64,000 nucleotides of DNA from Phycisphaerales bacterium AB-hyl4 (GTDB taxonomy: Bacteria > Planctomycetota > Phycisphaerae > Phycisphaerales > Phycisphaeraceae), in contig JBGUBD010000001.1 in the NCBI GenBank assembly GCA_041821185.1, positions 434,001-498,000 of the forward strand. Reading direction: 5' to 3'. Shown here piece after piece: positions 17,175 to 26,343 of this stretch; position 1 is the stretch's first letter, and each line of letters begins with the position of its first letter. The position numbers and the translations under genes are program-made. Under the pieces are notes generated by a model that saw nothing but the letters and a program-made list of their open reading frames with translations, made no database searches and was not told the origin of the DNA.

Positions 17175-17915
17175 ATGCCCGCAAGCCCATTGGTCGAGTC
17201 CCCCCGCCGACAACGCCAGCTCGTCGCCGTGCTGATGTTCCTCGTGTTCATGGGCTCGATCGGCGCGGCTTACCTGTTCAGTGAAGCCCGCATTGGCCAG
17301 CAGCAGGTCCGCTTCCGCACCGAGCAGATCGACCGCCTCCGCTTCCAAGTGCCCGAGCACTGGCAAACCGACGAGCAGGCGCAGCAAGCCCTCGGCATCG
17401 CCGGGGCACGCGTGTTGCGAAACCCCGACCGCCCCCACCAGATGCTGCGCATCCTGCCGATCGAGCTCGAAACGCCCCAGGCGCCCGAGAACATGCTCAA
17501 CTACGCGACGGTCGCCCTCCTCGGCGAGCAGGAGATTCAGACGTTCCAGTCGCTCTACGTTCAAGTGCCCTCGCCCGGCAGCGCGTTACAGGTCGCCGAC
17601 CGCACGGGCATCAGTCGGCCGGACCCCAGCCGACCGGAGGTCCGCGTCCACCTCATCGCCGCGATGACTGTCGATCAGCGGACCCATTGGATCATGCACC
17701 TCGTCGACGAGCCGCAGGCCGGCGAGCCGCCCGGCCGAGTGCTGCAACAAAACGCCATCCTCTTCCGACACATCGAACGTTTCGTCGAAGTGCCCAACGG
17801 CCATGAAAACGACGAAAACGACGCCGATGACGACGAAATCGCCCCCTCCGCCGAACCCGACGAGCCCGCCGACGGTACAGAACCCACGGCCGAGTCGCCC
17901 GAGCCGTCGGACTGA
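17175..17915 (+). CDS. Membrane-anchored hypothetical protein
   Basis: A 246-residue protein with one N-terminal membrane segment, LVAVLMFLVFMGSIGAAYLF (residues about 15-34), and an extracytoplasmic domain of about 150 residues. The last 45 residues are acidic and low complexity (ENDENDADDDE, then Pro/Glu repeats). The middle of the soluble domain (RVHLIAAMTVDQRTHWIMHL) suggests a beta-sheet fold similar to that at the start of the next gene. ATG at 17175 follows from the position of the membrane segment; the frame opens upstream at 17073. It probably shares a transcript with the next gene. Confidence 0.65.
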   Translation: MPASPLVESPRRQRQLVAVLMFLVFMGSIGAAYLFSEARIGQQQVRFRTEQIDRLRFQVPEHWQTDEQAQQALGIAGARVLRNPDRPHQMLRILPIELETPQAPENMLNYATVALLGEQEIQTFQSLYVQVPSPGSALQVADRTGISRPDPSRPEVRVHLIAAMTVDQRTHWIMHLVDEPQAGEPPGRVLQQNAILFRHIERFVEVPNGHENDENDADDDEIAPSAEPDEPADGTEPTAESPEPSD

Positions 17916-17973
17916 CTGCCCACGTTTTTCACCCAAGCGACGCGCGTTTCGTTGCATCCACCAGGAGCCCCGC

Positions 17974-19308
17974 ATGACCTGGCGCCACTGCCTTGGCTGT
18001 CTGACCGCCCTCGCCCTGCTGCTCGCTCTCACCCCCGCCCATAGCCGCGCGGACGACAGCCTGCTCGCCGACGAGCGATGGAGCGAGTCCGCCTTCGGCC
18101 TGTCGCTGCGCCCGCCTGCGGGCTCGACGCTGTACGAGCAGACCGCCGACCGCGCGATCGCCACATTCCTCGTCGACGACGACATGAGCATCCGCGTCCA
18201 CTTCCGCCAGGCGGAGGAGCGCGTCACCCTCGACCTCGTCCGTCAACGGGCTGCTGAGCAGTTCACCTTTTACTACCCGGCCGCCGTGGTGGTGGAAGAC
18301 GACGTGGAGGAGATCCGCATCGCCGACCGTCGCGGGGCCCGCTGGTACTTCCTCGTGCCCGGCGACGAAGGGCAATGGGTGGCGGGCCAGGCGTTCGTGA
18401 TGATCGACCCATTCACCGTGGCGATGTTCCAATACGAGTCGGACGCGCACTCGTATGAGCGGTCGCGCCGGATCTTCGAAGCAGTGCTCGACAGTGTCGA
18501 GCTGATGCCGCCGGACGAGTTGGATCGGCAGCGGACGGCGTTGATCGAGGCGGGCGACGCGTGGCTGGCGGAGGTGGACTTCGCGGCTGTGGAAGGCGTG
18601 CTGCCCGAGCGGCAGTTCATGCGCGTGATCGAAGGCGACACCGACGTCGGCTACCAGCGCATCGTCACCGAACACGTCGAAAACCTCGGCGAGGCGGGCG
18701 TGGAAGTGCGCATTCAGGCCCGCGATCTGGTCGGCGACGGCCATGCCTACGACAGCCAAAGCGAGCTGTTCCTCGGCGAAGGTGAGCAGACTGAGTTGTG
18801 GTCCAGCGTTACGACGCTCCGCCCCAAGGAGCAACCGCAGCAGCCCGCGGGCCTGCAATCGCGGGAGCAGCTCCAGCCGCAGCACGGCACGGAGCAGACG
18901 TGGACCGACACGGGCTTGCGGTCGCATAATCGCATCAGCGTCAGCCAGGAGGGGCCCACGCAGATCGAAAGCCGTAACTGGGAAGTGCCGCCGAAGGCGT
19001 ACGCGTCGCAGGTGGTGGCGCAGGCGACGCCCGCCCTGATGGCAAAACAGGCGGCGGCCGGTCGGCCACCGGCGGCGATGGCGTTTTACGCCTACCACCC
19101 CAGTGCCGGGCGGCTGATGCTCCGGGCGGTGCGCATCGAGCCCAGCGACGACGGCGGCTGGCGGGTGTACGACCGCCCCGCACCCGACCGGGCGGAGCAA
19201 GTGTTTCACTTTGACGCGGAAGGCCAACTGATCGAGCATCACACCGGCGACGGACGAGTGTCCCGCCCTGCCACCGAAGACGAAATCCGGGCCGTCTGGG
19301 GTCGGTGA
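17974..19308 (+). CDS. Secreted hypothetical protein
   Basis: A 444-residue protein with a Sec signal (CLTALALLLALTPAHSRADD, cleavage near AHSRA). ATG at 17974 follows CAGGAG by six bases. The N-terminal 150 residues (FGLSLRPPAGSTLYEQ, ATFLVDDDMSIRVHFRQAEE) resemble a PsbP/Mog1-like module that detects or stabilises partner proteins, but the match is only by pattern. A C-terminal domain of about 220 residues follows a Gln-rich linker (KEQPQQPAGLQSREQLQ). It has no recognised catalytic motif. It follows the membrane protein gene by 58 bases. Confidence 0.65.
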   Translation: MTWRHCLGCLTALALLLALTPAHSRADDSLLADERWSESAFGLSLRPPAGSTLYEQTADRAIATFLVDDDMSIRVHFRQAEERVTLDLVRQRAAEQFTFYYPAAVVVEDDVEEIRIADRRGARWYFLVPGDEGQWVAGQAFVMIDPFTVAMFQYESDAHSYERSRRIFEAVLDSVELMPPDELDRQRTALIEAGDAWLAEVDFAAVEGVLPERQFMRVIEGDTDVGYQRIVTEHVENLGEAGVEVRIQARDLVGDGHAYDSQSELFLGEGEQTELWSSVTTLRPKEQPQQPAGLQSREQLQPQHGTEQTWTDTGLRSHNRISVSQEGPTQIESRNWEVPPKAYASQVVAQATPALMAKQAAAGRPPAAMAFYAYHPSAGRLMLRAVRIEPSDDGGWRVYDRPAPDRAEQVFHFDAEGQLIEHHTGDGRVSRPATEDEIRAVWGR

Positions 19309-19435
19309 CGCCTCCCGCTTTGCAGTGTTTACCGTGAACACACATTCTTAAACCCGGCCGATGCACCCACGGCCGAGTTATCGACGTAAAATAGATGTGG
19401 TACGAACGAAATCTGTAATCAGGAGTAGGCCCCCT

Positions 19436-20428
19436 TTGGAGTTGACCATCCAGCTTCCGCACGGCGAAGAGCGCCTCGGCGTGACCGGCGCGGCGGAACG
19501 GAACCTGAAAATCATCCGTGAGTCGCTTGGCGTGACCGTCAGTGCTCGCAACGGCTCATTGCGCCTAAGCGGCGACAGCGACGCCGTGGGCCGGGCGGCG
19601 CACGTGATCGAACAGCTCGGCGACGCGGCCCAGCGGCAAAAGCCCTTGAGCCGACAGCAGTTGCTCGACGCGATCGCAAACGTCGAGCGGGTCGAAACCT
19701 CGAAACTCGTCCGCCGCGACACGGGAGGCCCCAAGGCCCCGTTGGGCGACCAGCTCGACGTCTACCTGCGTGGCCGATCGGTCAAGCCGATGACCGAGGG
19801 CCAGCGGACCTACCTCAACGCTTTGCTCAACCATGACCTGACGTTCTGCTGCGGGCCGGCGGGCACGGGTAAGACGTATGTGGCGGTGGCGGCGGCGGTG
19901 GCGATGCTCAAGCGAGGCGATGTACGCAAGCTGGTGCTCGCCCGGCCGGCGGTGGAGGCGGGCGAGAAGCTCGGCTTCCTGCCGGGCACGATGCAGGAAA
20001 AGGTAAACCCCTACCTGCGTCCCTTACTCGATGCGCTGCACGACATGATGGAGTTCGACCAGATCAGCCGGTACATGGCGGCGGACCTGATCGAGATCGT
20101 ACCGCTGGCGTTCATGCGCGGCCGAACGCTGAACGACGCGACGATCATCCTCGACGAGGCCCAGAACACCACAAAAAGCCAGATGCTGATGTTCCTCACC
20201 CGCCTCGGGCACGGGAGCAAGATGATCGTCACGGGCGACACCTCGCAGATCGACTTGGAAGACCCGCGTGAATCAGGACTTGTGGACGCGATCCATCGGC
20301 TGGGCAAGACGCGCGGCGTTGCGAGCGTCGCTCTGGACAGCGCCGATATCGTCCGCCATCACCTGGTGCAGCGGATCGTCGCGGCGTATGGCGAGCAAAA
20401 AACGGATAGCCGCCCGCCTGCGACGTAG
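19436..20428 (+). CDS. PhoH-family ATPase (PhoH-like)
   Basis: A 330-residue protein if TTG at 19436 is used, which follows AGGAG by ten bases; ATG at 19361 would add 25 unlikely residues. The N-terminal part has a KH-like RNA-binding region (NLKIIRESLGVTVSARNGSL). The ATPase domain shows Walker A GPAGTGKTYVA (residues about 141-151), LARPAVEAGEKLGFLPG and Walker B ATIILDEAQNT. PhoH proteins are cytoplasmic ATPases linked to RNA metabolism, usually next to ybeY; here the next gene is the HD phosphohydrolase and no ybeY is seen. Confidence 0.88.
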   Translation: MELTIQLPHGEERLGVTGAAERNLKIIRESLGVTVSARNGSLRLSGDSDAVGRAAHVIEQLGDAAQRQKPLSRQQLLDAIANVERVETSKLVRRDTGGPKAPLGDQLDVYLRGRSVKPMTEGQRTYLNALLNHDLTFCCGPAGTGKTYVAVAAAVAMLKRGDVRKLVLARPAVEAGEKLGFLPGTMQEKVNPYLRPLLDALHDMMEFDQISRYMAADLIEIVPLAFMRGRTLNDATIILDEAQNTTKSQMLMFLTRLGHGSKMIVTGDTSQIDLEDPRESGLVDAIHRLGKTRGVASVALDSADIVRHHLVQRIVAAYGEQKTDSRPPAT

Positions 20429-20646
20429 TGCAGGCGACGGCCTTGCCAAGCCCTCGCGACGGATGGCAGTAGGGAAATCAGGTAGTTTGTCTGGCTCGCA
20501 CTGGTCAGCCGGGCAAAGGCGAGTAGAATCCTCGTTCGTGCAGTCGGCCGGTGAACTGGCCGATGTTGAGTAACTGACCGTTCGCCAGTGGCGGGCGTGA
20601 TCGTGACCGCGGGAGAAGACGGGCCGCAACGCCCCAGCTAACGCTC

Positions 20647-23019
20647 ATGGCCAACGGCAAGAGCCATACCGCCCGTCGACGCGAGGTCAGGCGAAACCTG
20701 CCCCGCACGGACCCGAAGTGGATGCGTCCCATCCAGCGCCGCGAGGCGATCTGGACCACGCTCTACCTGGTCCTGTTCGTGCTGGTGACGAGCCTTGTCG
20801 CCATCCCCGACAACGTTCGCTTCCGCTATGAAGCAGGCCAGGTGGTCGATCAGCCCATCGTCAGCCGAGTGCAGTTTGACGCGATCGACCTCCAGGCCAC
20901 GGAAGAGCGCCGCACGGAAGCGATGAACCGCGAGCCGCGCGTCTTCGTGCCCAACCAGGCTTACCTCGAATCGGTGCGCGAACGCTTCGCGGGGTTGATG
21001 GCCCTGGCGGACCAGGACTCGCTGGAGCAGATCGCCAGCGAAACGCGCGAGCAACTGCAACTGACCCGTCGCGGTCTGGACGAGCTTCGCCGATTTGCCG
21101 ACCCGACCTCCGAGCCCACCATTGAAAACTGGCACGAGCGGATCGACGCGTTCCTCCAGGGTATGTTCGACCTGGCGGTGCTCGAACCCGAACAGTATCG
21201 CGCCCGCACCGACCCCCGCACCGCTGTGGGGCGAATCATCATCTTCCACCCCAATCCACGTGAGGGCCACTCCCGCGAGCAGGCCCGCTATGGCAATGTG
21301 CTCATCAGTGTCGACGACCGGACGACGTTCCAGAAGAACATCGAGCCGTTGACCGTCCGCTTTCCGCCGGCGTTGCGGGACACGGTGGTCGCGGTGGTGA
21401 TGCAGAGCCCCGAGCCGACGTACGTCTTCAACAGCGAAGCACGTGAGTTGAGCCAGCAGCGTCGACAGGACCGTTACGACCGCGAGCCGGCGGTGGTGGT
21501 GACGCACGAGCCGAACGACATGCTCGTCGCGGCCGGCACGGAATTGACGACCGCTCACCTGGACTTGTTCGAGGCGGAGCGGGCCGCGTATCGCGAGCAG
21601 CTTTCGCAGGTGCAGCGGATGCTTCAGCCCATGGCGATCGTCGGGCTGATGCTCGTGCTGGGCCTGGCCGTGTGGGGCTACATCATTCACTACAACGACC
21701 GGGTGGTCCGCAACCCGATGCGCGGGTTCGCGCTGATGGCGTTGCTGCTGCTGTGTCATGCGTTGGCGGTTTGGTTGACGCAGGTACAGCCCGGGCTCTT
21801 GTATGTGACCGCATTGTTCCCGACGCTGCTGGTCGCGATCGTGCTGACCATTGCGTACGACCAGCGGTTCGCACTGGCGATAGGCGGACTGCACGCGCTG
21901 CTGGTGGTGATGAGCCTGGCACTGACGCCGGGGTTTGCGTTGGTGATGCTCACGGGCGTCGCGGCGGCGGCGGCGCTGCTCAACGACGTGCGTAGCCGAT
22001 CGACCGTCGTGCTGGTGGGCGTGTGGAGCGGGCTTGCGATGGGCGGCGCGGCCATGCTGACGGGCCTGTTCGAACGGCCGCTGCATCTGGGCGGCGCTTA
22101 TCAACAACTGCTTTACGATGCAGCCATGGCGGTCGCGACCGGCGGCGCCACAGGCCTGGTCGTCCAAGGCATGCTGCCGAGCATCGAGAAGGCGTTCCGC
22201 GTCACCACTGCGATGACGCTTCGCGAGCTCAACGACGCCAGCCATCCGCTGCTGCAACGCCTCGCTCAGGAAGCGCCGGGCACGTATCAGCACTCGCTGC
22301 GCATCGCAGACATCGGCGAAGCCGCCGCCGACGCCATCAACGCCAACTCACTGCTGTGTCGCGTCGGTGCGATGTATCACGACATCGGCAAGGTCAACAA
22401 ACCGCAGTACTTCATCGAAAACCAGAGCGGCGGACCCAACCGCCACAACAAGCTCAGCCCCGCGATGTCGCTTCTGATCATCGTCGGCCACGTCAAAGAC
22501 GGTATTGAAATGGCCCGCGAGTATCACCTGCCCGCCGACATCCGCCACTTCATCGAATCGCACCACGGCACGACACTCGTCGAATACTTCTACCACGCCG
22601 CCCGCAAACAGAAAGAAGCCGAGGAAGCGCCCGGCCCGAGCGAGTTCGAGTTCCGCTACCCCGGCCCCAAACCGCAGACCAAGGAAGCGGCCATCATGCT
22701 GCTGTGCGACTCGATCGAAGCCGCCGCCCGCAGTCTGCCCGAGCCCACGCCGGTCCGCCTGGAACAGATCGTCCACCGCATGGCGACCAAGCGCCTCATG
22801 GACGGTCAGTTCGATGAGTGCAACCTCACCCTCGCCGAGTTGCACCGCATCGAGCAGGCGATCACCAAGATGCTCTGCGCCATCTACCACGGCCGCATCA
22901 AGTACCCCACCGCCAACCGCGACGACGATCAGCAAGAGCGCGGCGACACACGCGAGGCCGCCCTCGCCGTCACGCCGCAAGCCGACCAGCCACCGCAGCC
23001 GCAGACCGCGGCGTCGTAA
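20647..23019 (+). CDS. PgpH-type 7TM HD phosphohydrolase
   Basis: A 790-residue protein. A first membrane segment (TTLYLVLFVLVTSLVAI, residues about 37-53) precedes an extracytoplasmic domain of about 270 residues. A block of six or seven membrane helices follows (about 325-510). The cytoplasmic HD domain has YQHSLRIADIGEAAADAI and AMYHDIGKVNKPQYFIENQ. PgpH-type proteins hydrolyse cyclic di-AMP to pApA; that activity is inferred from family. The last 35 residues are Gln/Asp rich. The gene is 218 bases behind phoH, the classical neighbour. Confidence 0.9.
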   Translation: MANGKSHTARRREVRRNLPRTDPKWMRPIQRREAIWTTLYLVLFVLVTSLVAIPDNVRFRYEAGQVVDQPIVSRVQFDAIDLQATEERRTEAMNREPRVFVPNQAYLESVRERFAGLMALADQDSLEQIASETREQLQLTRRGLDELRRFADPTSEPTIENWHERIDAFLQGMFDLAVLEPEQYRARTDPRTAVGRIIIFHPNPREGHSREQARYGNVLISVDDRTTFQKNIEPLTVRFPPALRDTVVAVVMQSPEPTYVFNSEARELSQQRRQDRYDREPAVVVTHEPNDMLVAAGTELTTAHLDLFEAERAAYREQLSQVQRMLQPMAIVGLMLVLGLAVWGYIIHYNDRVVRNPMRGFALMALLLLCHALAVWLTQVQPGLLYVTALFPTLLVAIVLTIAYDQRFALAIGGLHALLVVMSLALTPGFALVMLTGVAAAAALLNDVRSRSTVVLVGVWSGLAMGGAAMLTGLFERPLHLGGAYQQLLYDAAMAVATGGATGLVVQGMLPSIEKAFRVTTAMTLRELNDASHPLLQRLAQEAPGTYQHSLRIADIGEAAADAINANSLLCRVGAMYHDIGKVNKPQYFIENQSGGPNRHNKLSPAMSLLIIVGHVKDGIEMAREYHLPADIRHFIESHHGTTLVEYFYHAARKQKEAEEAPGPSEFEFRYPGPKPQTKEAAIMLLCDSIEAAARSLPEPTPVRLEQIVHRMATKRLMDGQFDECNLTLAELHRIEQAITKMLCAIYHGRIKYPTANRDDDQQERGDTREAALAVTPQADQPPQPQTAAS

Positions 23020-23034
23020 ACCAATCGACAGCGG

Positions 23035-24249
23035 TCAAATCCATCCGCGTCGGCGGAACCACGACAACATCCCGCCCGCCGTGCCGAGGAAAATCGCCCA
23101 CACCACGGCGTACGACCACCGCCATTCCAGCTCCGGCATGTGCTCGAAGTTCATGCCGTACACGCCGGCGAGAAACGTCAGCGGAATGAAAATCGTCGCG
23201 ATGATCGTGAGCACCTTCATCACCTGCGACATGCGATTGCTCACCGCGTTCACCCACATGTCCGAGAGGCTCATCGCGATCTCGCGATACGTCTCCACCA
23301 GGTCGAGCAGTTGCACCGTGTGGTCGTACACGTCGCGCAGATATAGCCGAGTGATGCTCGAAAGTTCAACGTGCTCCATGCGCTGCAGGCTGCTGATCAG
23401 CTCACGCATGGGCCATATCTCGCGGCGCATGAGCATCAGCTCGTGTTTAAGGTGATGCAGCTCGCGCACCGTGTTCGCATCGCCCGCGAGTACGATGAGG
23501 TCCAGATCCTCCAGTTCGCTCGAATAATGCTCGAGCACGGGGAAGCAGTGGTCCACCACCGCGTCGAGCAGCGCATAAAGCAGGAAGCTTGCATCGTTCG
23601 TGCGCAGGCGTGATCCTTTGGTGTTGATGCGTTCGCGGATCGCGCCCCAGACGTCACCATGTTTCTGCTGGAAGGTGAGCACGGTGTCCGTGCCGAGGAA
23701 CATGGTGATCTGTTCCGAATCGAGTCGGCCTTCGATCAGTTGCAGCATGCGCGCAACAACGAACAAGCGTGGCCGAGGTGTTGCCGGGTCATCCACATGG
23801 TTGAACATCTCGACCTTCGGCCGCTGATGCACATGCAGAATGTCTTCAATCGCCAACGGGTGAAAGTGATACGACCGCGCGAGCAACTCAATCACCGGCA
23901 TGTCCGTCAAGCCGTCGACATTGATCCATCGCACAGCCGTGCTCTCCTCGCGCGGCCGCTGCAGAAACGCCGCCAGCTTCCCGACGTCGGTGATGTCATG
24001 CGTCGTCGCGCCATCCGGCCCGTAGTCGATGCACGTCACGCGCGCCGACGCCTGCTCGGCGATCGGCAGCTTCGCAAGCTGGTGCACCTCAATGCCGGGC
24101 GTCGCGCCAGGCTGCGGCTTGATCCGCCGGGGGATCGGAATACGCGGTAATGTGCGACGCACCTGCCGCATCGTCGCCCGCGCCCGCCGCGATGCGGCCG
24201 AGAATGGATCAGACCTTGAAGACGACTTGCCATTGTCGTTGCTTGCCAT
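23035..24249 (-). CDS. corA: CorA-family magnesium/cobalt transporter
   Basis: A 404-residue protein with the CorA layout: a cytoplasmic alpha/beta and helical region of about 330 residues, then two C-terminal membrane helices. The ion-selecting GMN motif is in FLAGVYGMNFEHMPELEW near the end of the first helix. The second helix is AVVWAIFLGTAGGMLSWF. Divalent cation uptake or efflux through a pentameric pore is expected. ATG at 24249 is chosen over an upstream frame to 24282. It converges with the HD gene and its start is 30 bases from the xylB stop. Confidence 0.92.
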   Translation of the reverse strand: MASNDNGKSSSRSDPFSAASRRARATMRQVRRTLPRIPIPRRIKPQPGATPGIEVHQLAKLPIAEQASARVTCIDYGPDGATTHDITDVGKLAAFLQRPREESTAVRWINVDGLTDMPVIELLARSYHFHPLAIEDILHVHQRPKVEMFNHVDDPATPRPRLFVVARMLQLIEGRLDSEQITMFLGTDTVLTFQQKHGDVWGAIRERINTKGSRLRTNDASFLLYALLDAVVDHCFPVLEHYSSELEDLDLIVLAGDANTVRELHHLKHELMLMRREIWPMRELISSLQRMEHVELSSITRLYLRDVYDHTVQLLDLVETYREIAMSLSDMWVNAVSNRMSQVMKVLTIIATIFIPLTFLAGVYGMNFEHMPELEWRWSYAVVWAIFLGTAGGMLSWFRRRGWI

Positions 24250-24278
24250 GCCATCAGTGTAACGAGCGAGCGTCAAAC

Positions 24279-25814
24279 TCAATCATTGCCCTCGGCAGCG
24301 ATCGCCTCGAACTCGCTCTTGAGCGCACCATAGAGCCGTTGATATTGCTTATGCCAGGCACCGTAACGCTTGCTTCGCTCGGCGTCGGGCGTGAGCGACT
24401 CGGTTTCGCGAATGATGGCGTTGCACGCCTCGGGCACGCTCTGCCAGACCCCCGTTCCCACGCCTGCGAGGATGGCGACGCCATAGGCTGGCCCTTCGTC
24501 ACTGTTGATGGTCGCAACGCGTCGGCCGTACACGTCGGCCTGAAGCTGCCGCCAGAAGGCGCTCTTCGCACCGCCGCCGGACAGCCGTACGGTGTCGACA
24601 GCGATGTCCATCTCGCGCATGATCGTCAGCGCGTCCGCCATGCCATATGTGACGCCTTCGATCAGCGAGCGGATCATGGCTGACCGATCATGCCGCGCGG
24701 TCAATCCGATCCATCCGCCACGCGCGTTCGGGTCCGGGTGCGGGCAACGCTCGCCCGTGAGGTAAGGCAGGAAGTAAAGCCCTTCGCAGCCGGCCGGCGC
24801 TTTCTCCGCCTCGGCGATGAGCAGTTCGTACGGATCAACGCCCTGCTGCTTTGCCGCCGCGACCTCCGCTTGCCCCAACTGATTGCGGAACCACTGAAAC
24901 GAGCCGCCCGCCGACAGCATGCAGCCGAACACGCACCACTTGCCTTGCACCGCCGAGCACATGGTGTGCACTCGGCCTTGTGGGTCGTACGTCGGCTCGT
25001 CGGCATGCGCGAACACCACGCCCGACGTGCCCAGCGTCGCGCTGACAATCCCCGTTGTGACGATGCCATTACCCACCGCCCCGGCGGGCTGATCGCCGCT
25101 GCCGCCGACCACCGGCGTGCCCTGCTTCAAGCCAAGCTTCGCCGCCGCCTTCGCGTGCAGTTTGCCGCTGACGACATGCGACTCGTAGCACGTCGGCAGC
25201 AGCGCCTTATCGATCCCCAGCAGGCCGATGAGCTTGTCGTTCCACTTGCGCTGTTTTACATCAAGCAGCAGCGTACCCGACGCGTCGCCCACCTCCGTCG
25301 CATACTCGCCGGTCATGCAATAGCGGATGTAGTCCTTCGGCAGCAGGATGTGTTTCGTCTTCTCGTAAACCTCGGGCTCATGCTGTCGCACCCAGAGAAT
25401 CTTCGGCGCGGTAAAGCCCGTCAGTGCCGGGTTGCCGACCATCTCGATCAGCGCCTTTCGGCCGCCGGCCTTTCGCTCGATCTCGGCACACTGTTCGCCG
25501 GTGCGCTGGTCGTTCCACAACAGCGCCGGCCGCAGCGGTGTTTCATCATCCGCCACAAACACACTGCCATGCATCTGCCCCGACAGCCCGACAGCGGTCA
25601 CGCTCTGTCCATCAATGCCTGCCTTGTCGATCACCGCCAACGTCGCGTCACATGTCGCCTGCCACCACTGGCTCGGGTCCTGCTCCGACCAGCCGGGCCT
25701 GGGCGAACTGATGTCATGCTCCGCCATCGCGGTCGCGATGACGTTGCCGTCGTGATCGCAGACAAGCGTTTTCGTGCCGGACGTGCCGATGTCAATGCCG
25801 AGCAGATAAGCCAT
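24279..25814 (-). CDS. xylB: Xylulokinase (FGGY family)
   Basis: A 511-residue FGGY carbohydrate kinase. LLGIDIGTSGTKTLVCDHDG at the N-terminus is the phosphate-binding fold, VGLSGQMHGSVFV is the XylB-typical segment, GGSGDQPAGAVGNG holds the catalytic Asp, and LSGGGAKSAFWRQLQADV is the adenosine-binding region. It phosphorylates D-xylulose to xylulose 5-phosphate. GGAGAT lies nine bases ahead of the ATG at 25814. A rhamnose isomerase gene lies upstream, so a different ketose substrate such as rhamnulose cannot be fully excluded. Confidence 0.88.
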   Translation of the reverse strand: MAYLLGIDIGTSGTKTLVCDHDGNVIATAMAEHDISSPRPGWSEQDPSQWWQATCDATLAVIDKAGIDGQSVTAVGLSGQMHGSVFVADDETPLRPALLWNDQRTGEQCAEIERKAGGRKALIEMVGNPALTGFTAPKILWVRQHEPEVYEKTKHILLPKDYIRYCMTGEYATEVGDASGTLLLDVKQRKWNDKLIGLLGIDKALLPTCYESHVVSGKLHAKAAAKLGLKQGTPVVGGSGDQPAGAVGNGIVTTGIVSATLGTSGVVFAHADEPTYDPQGRVHTMCSAVQGKWCVFGCMLSAGGSFQWFRNQLGQAEVAAAKQQGVDPYELLIAEAEKAPAGCEGLYFLPYLTGERCPHPDPNARGGWIGLTARHDRSAMIRSLIEGVTYGMADALTIMREMDIAVDTVRLSGGGAKSAFWRQLQADVYGRRVATINSDEGPAYGVAILAGVGTGVWQSVPEACNAIIRETESLTPDAERSKRYGAWHKQYQRLYGALKSEFEAIAAEGND

Positions 25815-25866
25815 GGACGGGATCTCCTTCGCGTGGATCGTGGCCGTCCATGATAATGGCATGTTG

Positions 25867-26307
25867 TCAGGGCGTGGAAGATGCCGATTCGAGAACGAGC
25901 CGTTCGCCGGTGTCGTCCACGTTCACGACCAGTTCGCCCCATTGCCATTGCCCGGCGGAACGTTCCAGAACAGCGTAAACCGTGCCTCGCCCCTGGGGGC
26001 CGCGGATGCTGAAGCTCAGGTCCGCCTCACCGCCGCCACCGGCGTAGTTGATGTTGCCCGAAACCAGCCAACCGGACTCAATTGGTTGGCCAAGCGCTGC
26101 GAGCACTTCCGGGTCGCGCTCGACGCGCTCCATCGTCAGTTGGTAAGGCTCGGTCTGACGAATCATGCCGAACACAAACACAAACATCCCGCCGCAGCAC
26201 ACCGCCGGCGAAAGCACGAGCACGATCACCATGGTCGGCACGAACCATTTCCAGTTACGTCCCCACCAGTTCGGACGATCGGCCGAAGGCGGCGCTACGG
26301 TGTCCAT
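25867..26307 (-). CDS. Coa1-like membrane protein
   Basis: A 146-residue protein with one N-terminal membrane segment (WFVPTMVIVLVLSPAVCCGG, residues about 21-40) and a small extracytoplasmic domain. YQLTMERVERDPEVLAALG and ADLSFSIRGPQGRGTVYAVL match the Coa1 (cytochrome oxidase assembly protein 1) domain found in planctomycete membrane proteins. A direct role in oxidase assembly here is not shown. Start at 26307 follows AAAGGGGA by four bases. It sits between xylB and the rhamnose isomerase and shares their strand. Confidence 0.75.
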   Translation of the reverse strand: MDTVAPPSADRPNWWGRNWKWFVPTMVIVLVLSPAVCCGGMFVFVFGMIRQTEPYQLTMERVERDPEVLAALGQPIESGWLVSGNINYAGGGGEADLSFSIRGPQGRGTVYAVLERSAGQWQWGELVVNVDDTGERLVLESASSTP

Positions 26308-26343
26308 GCAATCCCCTTTCGAGCTGCACGACATCATACACCG

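Noticed and set aside
17929..19341. Open frame of 470 codons on the minus strand
   Set aside because: It is antisense to the secreted protein at 17974-19308, which has a signal peptide and a Shine-Dalgarno sequence.
20638..22293. Open frame of 551 codons on the minus strand
   Set aside because: It lies opposite the PgpH-type gene, which has clear membrane helices and HD motifs.
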